A DNA stretch of 64,000 nt from Paenibacillus selenitireducens (lineage in GTDB: Bacteria > Bacillota > Bacilli > Paenibacillales > Paenibacillaceae), in the NCBI RefSeq assembly GCF_002021565.1, contig NZ_MSZX01000005.1:372027-436026 (forward strand), given 5' to 3'. This document shows, in pieces, positions 24,264-30,847 of this stretch. Within the stretch, counting starts at the first letter, position 1; each line of letters begins with the position of its first letter. Under the pieces are notes generated by a model that was not told the DNA's origin, searched no databases, and was given only the letters and a program-made list of their open reading frames with translations. The translations under genes and the position numbers were made by a program.

Positions 24264-24959
24264 ATGAGAGTTTTAGTTGTTGAGGATGAAATGTCCTTGC
24301 AAAAAGCTTTGTGCAATGGGTTGAAAAAATATGGTTATGCTGTTGATCCGGCAAACGATGGCAAGCAAGCTTTGGAGCTTATCGATATATATCCCTATGA
24401 TCTGGTTGTGCTCGACCTGAATCTACCTAAAATGAACGGAATGGATGTTCTAAAAGAAGTTCGAAAAACAAATAAGGGGCTTCGGGTGTTGATTTTATCC
24501 GCAAGAGCGGAAGTCGAGGACAAAATTTCCGGGCTTGATGCCGGAGCAAATGATTATCTGTCAAAACCCTTTCATTTCAAAGAGCTTGAGGCCCGTATCC
24601 GCGCATTGCTCCGCCGGGAGTTTATTCAAAAGGATTCTGTCCATACGCATGAAAATGTTAAGCTCGATACCGCTCTAAAGTGTGTTACTGTGAATGAACA
24701 AAAGGTTGAGTTGACAAAGAAGGAATACTCCATACTTGAATACCTCTTTATGAATAAAGACCGAATTGTGAGCGCCGAAGAGCTGATTGAGCATGTTTGG
24801 GACAGCGAGGCGGATTTGTTCTCCAACTCTTTCAAGGTACATATCAATTCCTTGAAAAAGAAACTGGCAAAATATATCGGGGATAAGGAACTGATTAACA
24901 ACACGAGAGGGCTTGGGTATTTCATCTCAAAGGAGTTTGCTGATGATACTACTAAATAA
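24264..24959 (+). CDS. OmpR-family response regulator
   Basis: This is a 231-residue two-component regulator. The receiver domain starts MRVLVVEDEM, with phospho-acceptor D51 (VVLDLNLPKMNGMD) and K101 in YLSKPF. The winged-helix DNA-binding domain spans about 130-225 (LTKKEYSILEYLFMNKDRIV, NTRGLGYF). GGAGGTGG lies 5-6 nt before ATG 24264, and a TATAAT at 24228-24233 may be its -10. It is a passenger of the Tn3-like element and overlaps the kinase gene by 17 nt. The likely target is the permease gene downstream, by proximity. Confidence 0.9.
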   Translation: MRVLVVEDEMSLQKALCNGLKKYGYAVDPANDGKQALELIDIYPYDLVVLDLNLPKMNGMDVLKEVRKTNKGLRVLILSARAEVEDKISGLDAGANDYLSKPFHFKELEARIRALLRREFIQKDSVHTHENVKLDTALKCVTVNEQKVELTKKEYSILEYLFMNKDRIVSAEELIEHVWDSEADLFSNSFKVHINSLKKKLAKYIGDKELINNTRGLGYFISKEFADDTTK

Positions 24960-26046
24960 GTTCCCCTTGCGGGTAAGGCTTACCATTTTGACTACGGTTG
25001 TTCTGACAACCATCTGTGTACTGCTGACGGCTTCATCTGTTTTTACGGCGCAAAAAATGTACTCGGTACCTGCTGAAGACTATAATTTCAATACTTCACC
25101 GTCGAATCTATCTAAGGAGCCACCCGTAACTGATAGAATAAACAATAATTTCACTTACGCCAGCGTCGTTTATATGTTCATTATGATCGTATTAGGTACG
25201 GCCGCATCTTATTTCGTCGCTGGAAAGACGTTAAAACCGGTCGCCGATCTAACCAAGCGTATTGAAACTATTGACGAAAACAAGCTGTTCCAGCGCCTTG
25301 AAGGTTTTGACACGAATGACGAAGTCGCAAGGCTCGCAGCGTCCTTTAACCATATGATTTTGAAATTGGAGAAATCATTTAATCATCAAAAACAATTTGC
25401 GGCAAATGCTGCCCATGAGCTAAAAACGCCACTTGCCGGTATTATTGCGAATATTGAGGTGTTACAACTGGATAAAAATCCTTCTGTTCAGGAATATAAA
25501 GAGGTTTTGGACGATACCCTTACAAACGCCCAGCGGCTGAGTACCCTGGTATATGATTTGCTGAAGATGAATAACGCCATTAATGCTGATATCTGTGAAA
25601 GTTTTGATGCGAAAGATATGTTTGAAGATATTATTTTGGCATTATCGGAAAACAGCAAAGTTAAAAATGTCCGCATAAAAAACAATATCTCAGATATTAT
25701 GCTATTCGGTGAAAAAGTGCTTTTGCAAAGAGCTTTCTTGAATCTTGTTCAGAACGCCGTGAAATACAATAAATTGAACGAAGAAGTTGTGGTTACGGCA
25801 GCCCAGAATGATGATTTTGTGACTGTCAATATCAAGGATAACGGCATCGGCATTCCTGAGGAGGAATTGGAAAATATCTTCGAGCCATTCTATAGAATTG
25901 ACGCCTCCCGTTCTAGGGAATTGGGAGGCAGTGGGCTTGGGCTTTCCATCGTAAAAACCATCATAGAAAAGCACAAAGGAGAAATTTTATTTGAGAGTGA
26001 AATTGATGTTTTTACAAAAGTAACAGTTATACTGCCAAAAAATTAA
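24943..26046 (+). CDS. Membrane sensor histidine kinase
   Basis: This 367-residue kinase partners the preceding regulator. Helix 1 lies about 13-33, with an extracellular loop of about 40 residues and helix 2 about 73-95. A HAMP domain follows, then the dimerisation/phospho-acceptor motif AANAAHELKTPLAG with H158. The ATPase domain shows NLVQNAVKYN, DNGIGIPEEE, FEPFYRID and GGSGLGLSIVK. The start follows AAAGGAG by 7 nt within the end of the regulator gene. The short sensor loop leaves the signal unknown. Confidence 0.9.
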   Translation: MILLNKFPLRVRLTILTTVVLTTICVLLTASSVFTAQKMYSVPAEDYNFNTSPSNLSKEPPVTDRINNNFTYASVVYMFIMIVLGTAASYFVAGKTLKPVADLTKRIETIDENKLFQRLEGFDTNDEVARLAASFNHMILKLEKSFNHQKQFAANAAHELKTPLAGIIANIEVLQLDKNPSVQEYKEVLDDTLTNAQRLSTLVYDLLKMNNAINADICESFDAKDMFEDIILALSENSKVKNVRIKNNISDIMLFGEKVLLQRAFLNLVQNAVKYNKLNEEVVVTAAQNDDFVTVNIKDNGIGIPEEELENIFEPFYRIDASRSRELGGSGLGLSIVKTIIEKHKGEILFESEIDVFTKVTVILPKN

Positions 26047-26123
26047 CCGTCATTTAACCTTGCCTAAGTTATCGTGAGTATCAAGGTTATCGGTACAGGA
26101 TAGCCGGTTAAGGAGGCAAAGCG

Positions 26124-27665
26124 ATGACTTTTAAACAGACAATAAACACAGAGGCCGATGGCTTCGCGAAATTGCTGCGCGCAGAGTGGACTAATTTCCT
26201 AAAAAACCGCGGCTTGGTGATCGGAATTGTAAGCGCGGTTCTACTCATCATGCTACCGGGTCTGTTCATCTCTGTCACCAGTTCGAACGGAGGTGGCTCT
26301 CCCCCTATTCTGGTGGGGCCGGATGGCGAAGCGGTGACCGATAAGTTCTACTTTGTGCATAAGCCGCTGACGGGAGACGGCAGTATCACGGTCCGGCTGA
26401 CCTCGATGACGGGCCGGATCAAGGAACCTCCACCTAGCGGCACGATCGGGCCTGGCCCCAATCCCGTGCCAGGAATGGTACCATGGGCGAAGGCCGGTAT
26501 CATGATCAAGGATGGTGTTCGCCAGGGTGCGCCGTATGTGGGGGTAATGGTCACCGCCGAGCATGGTGTGCACATGCAGCACAACTTCACCCACGACACG
26601 GCTAGTCGGCCGGGTGGCGTTTCGGAGAACTCTCCCCGCTGGCTGCGGCTCACCCGCGAGGGGGACATGCTGATCGGCTACGAGTCCTTTGATGGCAAGC
26701 AGTGGATCAAGATCGACACGGTTCAGATGGATCTGCCGGACATAGTGCAGATCGGAATGTTTGCTGCTTCCCCCGGTGACCTCAGGTTCGACGGTGTCGG
26801 GTATGCGGCCCGCTTTAGTGAGGTCACGGCCGTCTTCGACCAGGTCAACCTACAAGGCCCATGGAGCCGTGACGATGTGGGCGTCGACATGGAACCCGAT
26901 GGGAAGACGCCGCATCACCCAGGCGGGGTGGAGGAGTCTGGTAGTCGGTTCACAGTAACGGGAGTTGGTGACATCGCGCCGCAAACTGGAACTAATGGTA
27001 ACTGGCGTATTGAGCAATTCCTTATTGGTGTGTTATTCGGGCTGATAGCAGTGATTATTGTGGCGGTGCTGTTTGTCACCACCGAAAATCGACGAGGCTT
27101 GACTCGCAACACTCAACCTACGAGTACACGGCAAGACCGGGTGCTGGCAGCGAAGGCTATTGTGCTGGGTACCGTCACGTTTGTTGTCGGGCTGGCTGCC
27201 GTTATAGTTACAGTTTCACTATGCAGGCAAATCCTGCTCTCAAACGGAATTCAAATACTTCCTGTAACTCTGTTTACCGAGTTGCGTGTACTACTTGGTA
27301 CCGCTGCACTCCTCGCCGTAGTTGCTATTTTTTCACTCGCCCTCGCTGCCTTATTCCGGCGTAGGATCGTGGCGGTGATTGCCAGTATTGCGGCAGTCGT
27401 CCTCCCCTACATCCTTGCTAACGTTCTGCTCCCAGGCGCATCACAGTGGCTGTTAAAACTCACCCCAGCTGCTGGGTTCGCGATCCAGCAGAGCTTAACG
27501 GAGTACCCACAGGTAATCGGCGCCTATGTACCGCAGATGGGATATTACCCGTTGACACCATGGGCTGGCTTTGCTGTGCTTTGCGGTTACACTGCGCTGG
27601 CTTTCGGTCTGGCCGTCTTCATGCTGCAACGTGAACAGATGAGGCAGGTTTTCTCAAAGATATAA
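26124..27665 (+). CDS. ABC-2-like permease with a large extracellular DUF1349-like insert
   Basis: This is a 513-residue membrane protein. One helix (about 30-52) is followed by about 240 extracytoplasmic residues, then five or six helices (about 297-505), the layout of an ABC-2 type permease subunit. The insert (FYFVHKPLTGDGSITVRLTS, KAGIMIKDG, PRWLRLTREGDMLIGYESFD) resembles the concanavalin-like DUF1349 fold that binds glycans or ligands. No ATPase gene is present in the element, so it may be orphaned or use a host ATPase. Base use is foreign: 65% G+C in 26641-26700 by count, against 27% in 25621-25680 in the kinase gene. An actinobacterial origin is likely. Confidence 0.75.
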   Translation: MTFKQTINTEADGFAKLLRAEWTNFLKNRGLVIGIVSAVLLIMLPGLFISVTSSNGGGSPPILVGPDGEAVTDKFYFVHKPLTGDGSITVRLTSMTGRIKEPPPSGTIGPGPNPVPGMVPWAKAGIMIKDGVRQGAPYVGVMVTAEHGVHMQHNFTHDTASRPGGVSENSPRWLRLTREGDMLIGYESFDGKQWIKIDTVQMDLPDIVQIGMFAASPGDLRFDGVGYAARFSEVTAVFDQVNLQGPWSRDDVGVDMEPDGKTPHHPGGVEESGSRFTVTGVGDIAPQTGTNGNWRIEQFLIGVLFGLIAVIIVAVLFVTTENRRGLTRNTQPTSTRQDRVLAAKAIVLGTVTFVVGLAAVIVTVSLCRQILLSNGIQILPVTLFTELRVLLGTAALLAVVAIFSLALAALFRRRIVAVIASIAAVVLPYILANVLLPGASQWLLKLTPAAGFAIQQSLTEYPQVIGAYVPQMGYYPLTPWAGFAVLCGYTALAFGLAVFMLQREQMRQVFSKI

Positions 27666-27741
27666 AGAATATGTCAGGGTCTAAATGAGGATATCTTGTA
27701 CAGTCAACCTTTGGACTGGATAGCTAGTAGAAACATTACAG

Positions 27742-27781
27742 AAGCCGGAACTCCTTAGCGTACGGAAATTCCGGCTTTTTC
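27742..27781 (+). terminator. Terminator formed by the inner repeat at the right end of the element
   Basis: AAGCCGGAA (27742-27750) pairs with TTCCGGCTT (27769-27777), then TTTTT. Its loop contains the extra CTTAGCGTAC copy, so one sequence serves as sub-terminal repeat and terminator for the permease transcript. Confidence 0.7.
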
Positions 27782-27791
27782 CTTATAATTG

Positions 27792-27829
27792 CTTAGCGTA
27801 CATTTTCCGCGTTTTGTTGGCGGGATCCC
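27792..27829 (-). repeat. Right 38-bp terminal inverted repeat of the Tn3-like element
   Basis: On the minus strand it begins GGGATCCCGCC and ends GTACGCTAAG. TACAT follows it at 27830-27834. Confidence 0.88.
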
Positions 27830-27840
27830 TACATTACATG

Positions 27841-27861
27841 GATCGGGTTCTTTGTCTTTTT
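27841..27861 (+). terminator. Right arm and T tract of the split terminator
   Basis: GATCGGGTTC complements 23301-23310 and is followed by TTTGTCTTTTT. Without its left arm it should no longer terminate. Confidence 0.65.
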
Positions 27862-27968
27862 ACAATATCTACAGAAGAAGATGACATTCGTCTAACAATG
27901 CTTAATATTCTCTTCATCCTCGGGGCGGATAATGAGGTCAAATCCAACTGGAATGAGGTTATATCACC

Positions 27969-28296
27969 ATGATCAAAGCATCTATTCGTATTTGCGCGTT
28001 ATCCATCCTGGTTTTTGCCTTAACATCAGGCGGGAGTTTGTCGGAAGTACAAGCGAAATCATCGGTTCAACCTTCTGTGCAGCATAAACAACAGGTTTAA
28101 GGCAAGTATACACAAGACTCTGTAGAGCATAAGGGAGTCTTATTTACAGGCTGATTTGGATACGATGAAAGAAGAATACGGGTCCATTGAAGGTTTTATT
28201 GAGAACGGTTTAGGGATGACGAAAGAACAACCCGTTCAATTGCAATCTATGTATTTGGAAAAAATTTTGCGGAATTCTCGCTTTTCCCTTGTATAA
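27969..28296 (+). pseudogene. Remnant of a secreted tyrosine-protein phosphatase
   Basis: ATG 27969 opens a signal peptide (SILVFALTSGGSLSEVQAKS) that runs to a TAA at 28098-28100. Further on, in other frames, come a stretch near 28110-28155 with EHKGVLF, resembling the lead into the HCTAGKDRTG active site, and then the tail LQADLDTMKEEYGSIEGFIE plus NGLGMTKEQ, ending at TAA 28294-28296. That tail is typical of Y_phosphatase3 enzymes. The middle, with the catalytic Cys and Arg, is deleted. A short open frame upstream ends at TGA overlapping this ATG and may be another gene tail. Confidence 0.65.
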
Positions 28297-28368
28297 TTTC
28301 GGTTATTTGGGCAATTTATTATGGTGCAAGCTGCTCAAACGATATTAACAACGAAAAGGAGAGCTCAT

Positions 28369-28983
28369 ATGAACAATCGATTTGCATATGTTGCTGCAGG
28401 AGTGATTCTGACGACTTCACTCGCATTTAGTTCAGGCGCTATATTCGCTGAAGGGAAGCATCAAGTCCAATGGGTACATACAGGACCTAGTAAAGATAAC
28501 GGATTTGGCAACGAATCTGGTTCAAAAGGTGGAAAAGGTGGAAAAGGTACCGGTGGATACCGCGGTGGCGGAACAGGTGGCCAAGGTGGCGGCATGGGTT
28601 CGCAAGGTGGAGGAACTGGCGGACCAGGTAGAGGCCAAGGCGGATATGGCGGCGGTGCTGGTTCCCAAGGTGGAGGAACAGGGGGTCAAGGTGGCGGCAT
28701 GGGATCCCAAGGCGGAGGAACTGGTGGATACGGCGGTGGCTCTGGTTCACAAGGCGGAGGAACAGGCGGTCAAGGTGGCGGCATGGGATCCCAAGGTGGA
28801 GGAACGGGTGGATACGGCGGTGGCTCTGGTTCACAAGGCGGAGGAACAGGCGGTCAAGGTGGCGGTATGGGTTCACAAGGTGGAGGAACAGGCAATCAAG
28901 GTGGCGGCTCTGGCTCCAACGGTGGCCCAGGTACAGGTAACAACCAAGCTCCTGGTGGAAATAATAAACCCAAAATGAACTAG
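28369..28983 (+). CDS. Secreted glycine-rich repeat protein
   Basis: This is a 204-residue protein with a signal peptide (to about residue 27, ending near AIFAEG). From residue about 45 it is built of 14-residue units GGGTGGxGGGxGSQ, in which x alternates Q/M and Y/S. The tail is NGGPGTGNNQAPGGNNKPK. The start follows AAGGAG by 7 nt. Composition is about half glycine with no lysine or hydrophobics in the repeat, which suggests a flexible, unstructured surface or spore-associated filler protein. No enzymatic motif is present. The ORFs read in other frames of this repeat are artefacts. Confidence 0.8.
   Translation: MNNRFAYVAAGVILTTSLAFSSGAIFAEGKHQVQWVHTGPSKDNGFGNESGSKGGKGGKGTGGYRGGGTGGQGGGMGSQGGGTGGPGRGQGGYGGGAGSQGGGTGGQGGGMGSQGGGTGGYGGGSGSQGGGTGGQGGGMGSQGGGTGGYGGGSGSQGGGTGGQGGGMGSQGGGTGNQGGGSGSNGGPGTGNNQAPGGNNKPKMN
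28567..28920 (+). repeat. In-frame tandem repeat, 42-bp units paired as 84 bp
   Basis: The region encoding GGGTGGQGGGMGSQ plus GGGTGGYGGGSGSQ repeats almost exactly. The DNA identity between neighbouring 84-bp units implies recent expansion. Copy number should vary among strains. Confidence 0.8.
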
Positions 28984-29007
28984 TTCCATGGCTTTCGTTC
29001 ATTAAAC

Positions 29008-29046
29008 AAAAAGGACAGTTATTCCAGCGAATAAACTGTCCTTTTT
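29008..29046. terminator. Bidirectional terminator between the Gly-rich gene and ykkD
   Basis: AAAAAGGACAGTT (29008-29020) pairs with AACTGTCCTTTTT (29034-29046). A and T tracts on both sides serve both convergent genes. Confidence 0.9.
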
Positions 29047-29067
29047 GATTTGTGATCGTGAAGATGA

Positions 29068-29382
29068 TTAGGATATTAATTTCAAGCCCACTGCTGAGCC
29101 AAGTACGATCGCAATACAGACAATGCGTTTCCAATCTTTCGATTCACCGAAGAAGAACATACCTACAAAAGCACCGCCAGAGGCACCGATTCCGGTCCAG
29201 ATGGCATAGGCCGTTCCCATCGGTAAAGTTTTCATGGAAATAGAGAGGAAGAGAAAACTAAGTCCGAAGGACACGATAAGGAATAATAAAGAGCTCCATT
29301 TTTTATCTTTATTCAATTTATTAATCATGGATACACCCAGGGTTTCACAGCACCCTGCCAATACAAGCAACAGCCATGCCAT
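29068..29382 (-). CDS. ykkD: SMR-family guanidinium exporter subunit, YkkD-like
   Basis: This is a 104-residue, four-helix small multidrug resistance protein. The conserved membrane glutamate lies in LAGCCETLGVSM, and the SMR block MGTAYAIWTGIGASGGA follows. It pairs with the upstream YkkC-like protein as a heterodimer; the two differ in the way B. subtilis YkkC and YkkD do. Its ATG overlaps the ykkC stop by 1 nt (TAATG). Control by a guanidine-I riboswitch implies that guanidinium is the real substrate. Confidence 0.9.
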   Translation of the reverse strand: MAWLLLVLAGCCETLGVSMINKLNKDKKWSSLLFLIVSFGLSFLFLSISMKTLPMGTAYAIWTGIGASGGAFVGMFFFGESKDWKRIVCIAIVLGSAVGLKLIS

Positions 29383-29720
29383 TACGCTTCACTCCTTTCG
29401 GATTTCTTGCTGCCCGTAACGAGCTTCAATCCAACAACACCCGCAAGAAGAAGGACGACAAGCAGAATCTTACCTGTTTTAAAAGCTTCGCCAAAGAAAA
29501 TAATCTCAGATAGGACAGTACCTGCGGTTCCTAATCCGACAAATACCGCATATACCGTTCCGACAGGCAGGTGACGGGAAGCTGAGATGATGACATGGAA
29601 GCTAATATAAATGGCAATGATCGTGCCAATCCATTCCCACGTTGTATTGGCATGCTTCAAACCGATGACCCACATGACTTCAAACACAGCTCCTAAACCG
29701 ACTTTTAACCAATTGTTCAT
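29382..29720 (-). CDS. ykkC: SMR-family guanidinium exporter subunit, YkkC-like
   Basis: This 112-residue, four-helix protein has the conserved glutamate in AVFEVMWVIGLKHAN and the block LPVGTVYAVFVGLGTAGTVL. As I recall, the length equals that of B. subtilis YkkC. An upstream in-frame TTG (29738) exists, but ATG 29720 fits the family N terminus and the GGAG site. It is first in the operon, 60-70 nt after the riboswitch terminator. Together with YkkD it exports guanidinium by proton exchange. Confidence 0.9.
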   Translation of the reverse strand: MNNWLKVGLGAVFEVMWVIGLKHANTTWEWIGTIIAIYISFHVIISASRHLPVGTVYAVFVGLGTAGTVLSEIIFFGEAFKTGKILLVVLLLAGVVGLKLVTGSKKSERSEA

Positions 29721-29782
29721 TCTTGATTCACGCTCCAAATATAAGTTTGCTCTATATGTTTCCCTGTTGGGTGCGAGAAAAT

Positions 29783-29935
29783 AAAAAAGCCCGAGGGATA
29801 TCGAATTTCGATATCTCCCGGGCTTTTGTCCCTCCGTGTCTCAATGGTTCATAGAACCATTCGTTCCCCCTCGGACCAGACTAATCACGGCATGCGATTA
29901 CGGAACCCTAGGGAACTTCACATATAAAGTTAGGG
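29783..29935 (-). promoter_or_regulatory. Guanidine-I riboswitch (ykkC class) with terminator
   Basis: On the minus strand the leader contains the class's invariant pieces in order: CTAGGGTTCCG, CTGGTCCGAG, and ACACGGAGGGACAAAAGCCC followed by GGGAGA. The last piece overlaps a long hairpin (29787-29825) followed by six T residues. Guanidine binding to the aptamer should stop this terminator forming and turn ykkCD on. The pairing arms around AACTTTATATGTGAAGTT form the start of the leader. Confidence 0.93.
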
Positions 29936-29937
29936 AT

Positions 29938-29966
29938 AGTATACTACACGGGAGTTATGTTGGCAA
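29938..29966 (-). promoter_or_regulatory. Promoter of the guanidine-I riboswitch transcript
   Basis: On the minus strand TTGCCA (29966-29961) and TATACT (29943-29938) are 17 nt apart, placing the start of transcription just ahead of the aptamer. Confidence 0.75.
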
Positions 29967-30014
29967 TGGCATTCTCTTGCAGATCAGCGGTGTCGTTTAC
30001 TGTGCTGGAACACC

Positions 30015-30560
30015 CTAACCACGAACCAACCGCGCCAGTTCCAAGAAGGCGCCTAATGCCCGATGTATCCGATCGTCGATATCTTGACTTACTTCATATA
30101 CGTCCAGACTTGCTTCGAACGACTTCCGCTGTGATCCGCCGATTGAGATCCATTCAGGTGCGTTAATACCATGAAGATTTCTAACAATCGCTTGAAGCTG
30201 CTGCAACGAACTTATGCCGACAGCGCCGCCTGCTGAACTAATGGACAATACGGCTTTCCCACTGAAATGATCTTTCGACACGAAATCCAAAGCATTCTTC
30301 AGGACGCCTGAAATACTACCATGATATTCTGGGGATGCCAGAACGACAGCGTCCGCTTGAAGAATCGCATGCTTGAAATCCGTTACTGCGGCAATTTCAG
30401 CATAGGACTGATCTGAGGAATAGAACGGGAGAGGGGAATGGTACAAATCGATCCATGTCACTTGATGATTTCTTTGACGGATTAATTTAGCTATATATTC
30501 CGCAAGGTGTGTACTAGTCGCAGATTTACGATTGCTTCCGGCGATGATTACGATATTCAT
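30015..30560 (-). CDS. NADPH-dependent FMN reductase (azoreductase-like)
   Basis: This 181-residue flavodoxin-fold protein reduces FMN, quinones or azo compounds. The phosphate loop of the fold is IIAGSNRKSATSTHLAEYI at the N terminus. The second flavin loop is LASPEYHGSISGVLKNALDF, the hallmark of this family. AGGAG lies 10 nt before the ATG at 30560, so the longer frame to 30662 is rejected. It is a lone gene between the guanidine riboswitch promoter and the divergent MATE gene. About 290 nt up to the MATE start shows no other gene. Confidence 0.88.
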   Translation of the reverse strand: MNIVIIAGSNRKSATSTHLAEYIAKLIRQRNHQVTWIDLYHSPLPFYSSDQSYAEIAAVTDFKHAILQADAVVLASPEYHGSISGVLKNALDFVSKDHFSGKAVLSISSAGGAVGISSLQQLQAIVRNLHGINAPEWISIGGSQRKSFEASLDVYEVSQDIDDRIHRALGAFLELARLVRG

Positions 30561-30847
30561 ACCTATATTCCTCCTAAATGATCTCGAATAATTAATTTCA
30601 TTATAATAGAAAATCGATGTGAGATCGTCAGAATATGGTATGAAATTCCAAGCTGTATACATGCTACCTATGAACGATGGAACCTACAACTTTAGTTGTA
30701 GACGGGAACACATTGGTGCAGTTATGATACTTTTTTACCGTGATTCCCTGCAATTTTCGACAAAAAACACCCTTCCGAGGTATCTTTTTAAAATATTTGC
30801 GATTACACTGAGATAGGTAGTCATCTAGAAAGGTTGAGAGAGAGAAT

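Larger units (their letters stand above)
23316..27829. mobile_element. Tn3-family-like element with cargo, transposase broken
   Basis: The element is 4514 bp. The ends are 38-bp inverted repeats starting GGGG/GGGA and ending in TAAG, the Tn3-family format, with 34 of 38 bases matching. A perfect 5-bp target duplication, TACAT, flanks it (23311-23315 and 27830-27834), as Tn3 transposition makes. Inside are a minus-strand tnpA fragment, a response regulator, a histidine kinase and a permease gene. It lacks a full transposase and any resolvase, so movement would need a helper in trans. The motif GTACGCTAAG is repeated once more 38-41 bp inside each end (23385, 27754). Confidence 0.88.

Noticed and set aside
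28567-28920. Regular repeat array that could suggest a CRISPR
   Set aside because: Units are contiguous, in frame and coding, without unique spacers. No cas genes are nearby.
28487-29134. 215-residue minus-strand ORF and a 157-residue plus-strand ORF (28505-28978) across the glycine-rich gene
   Set aside because: They are alternative readings of the same repeat. The true frame has a signal peptide and a good ribosome binding site.
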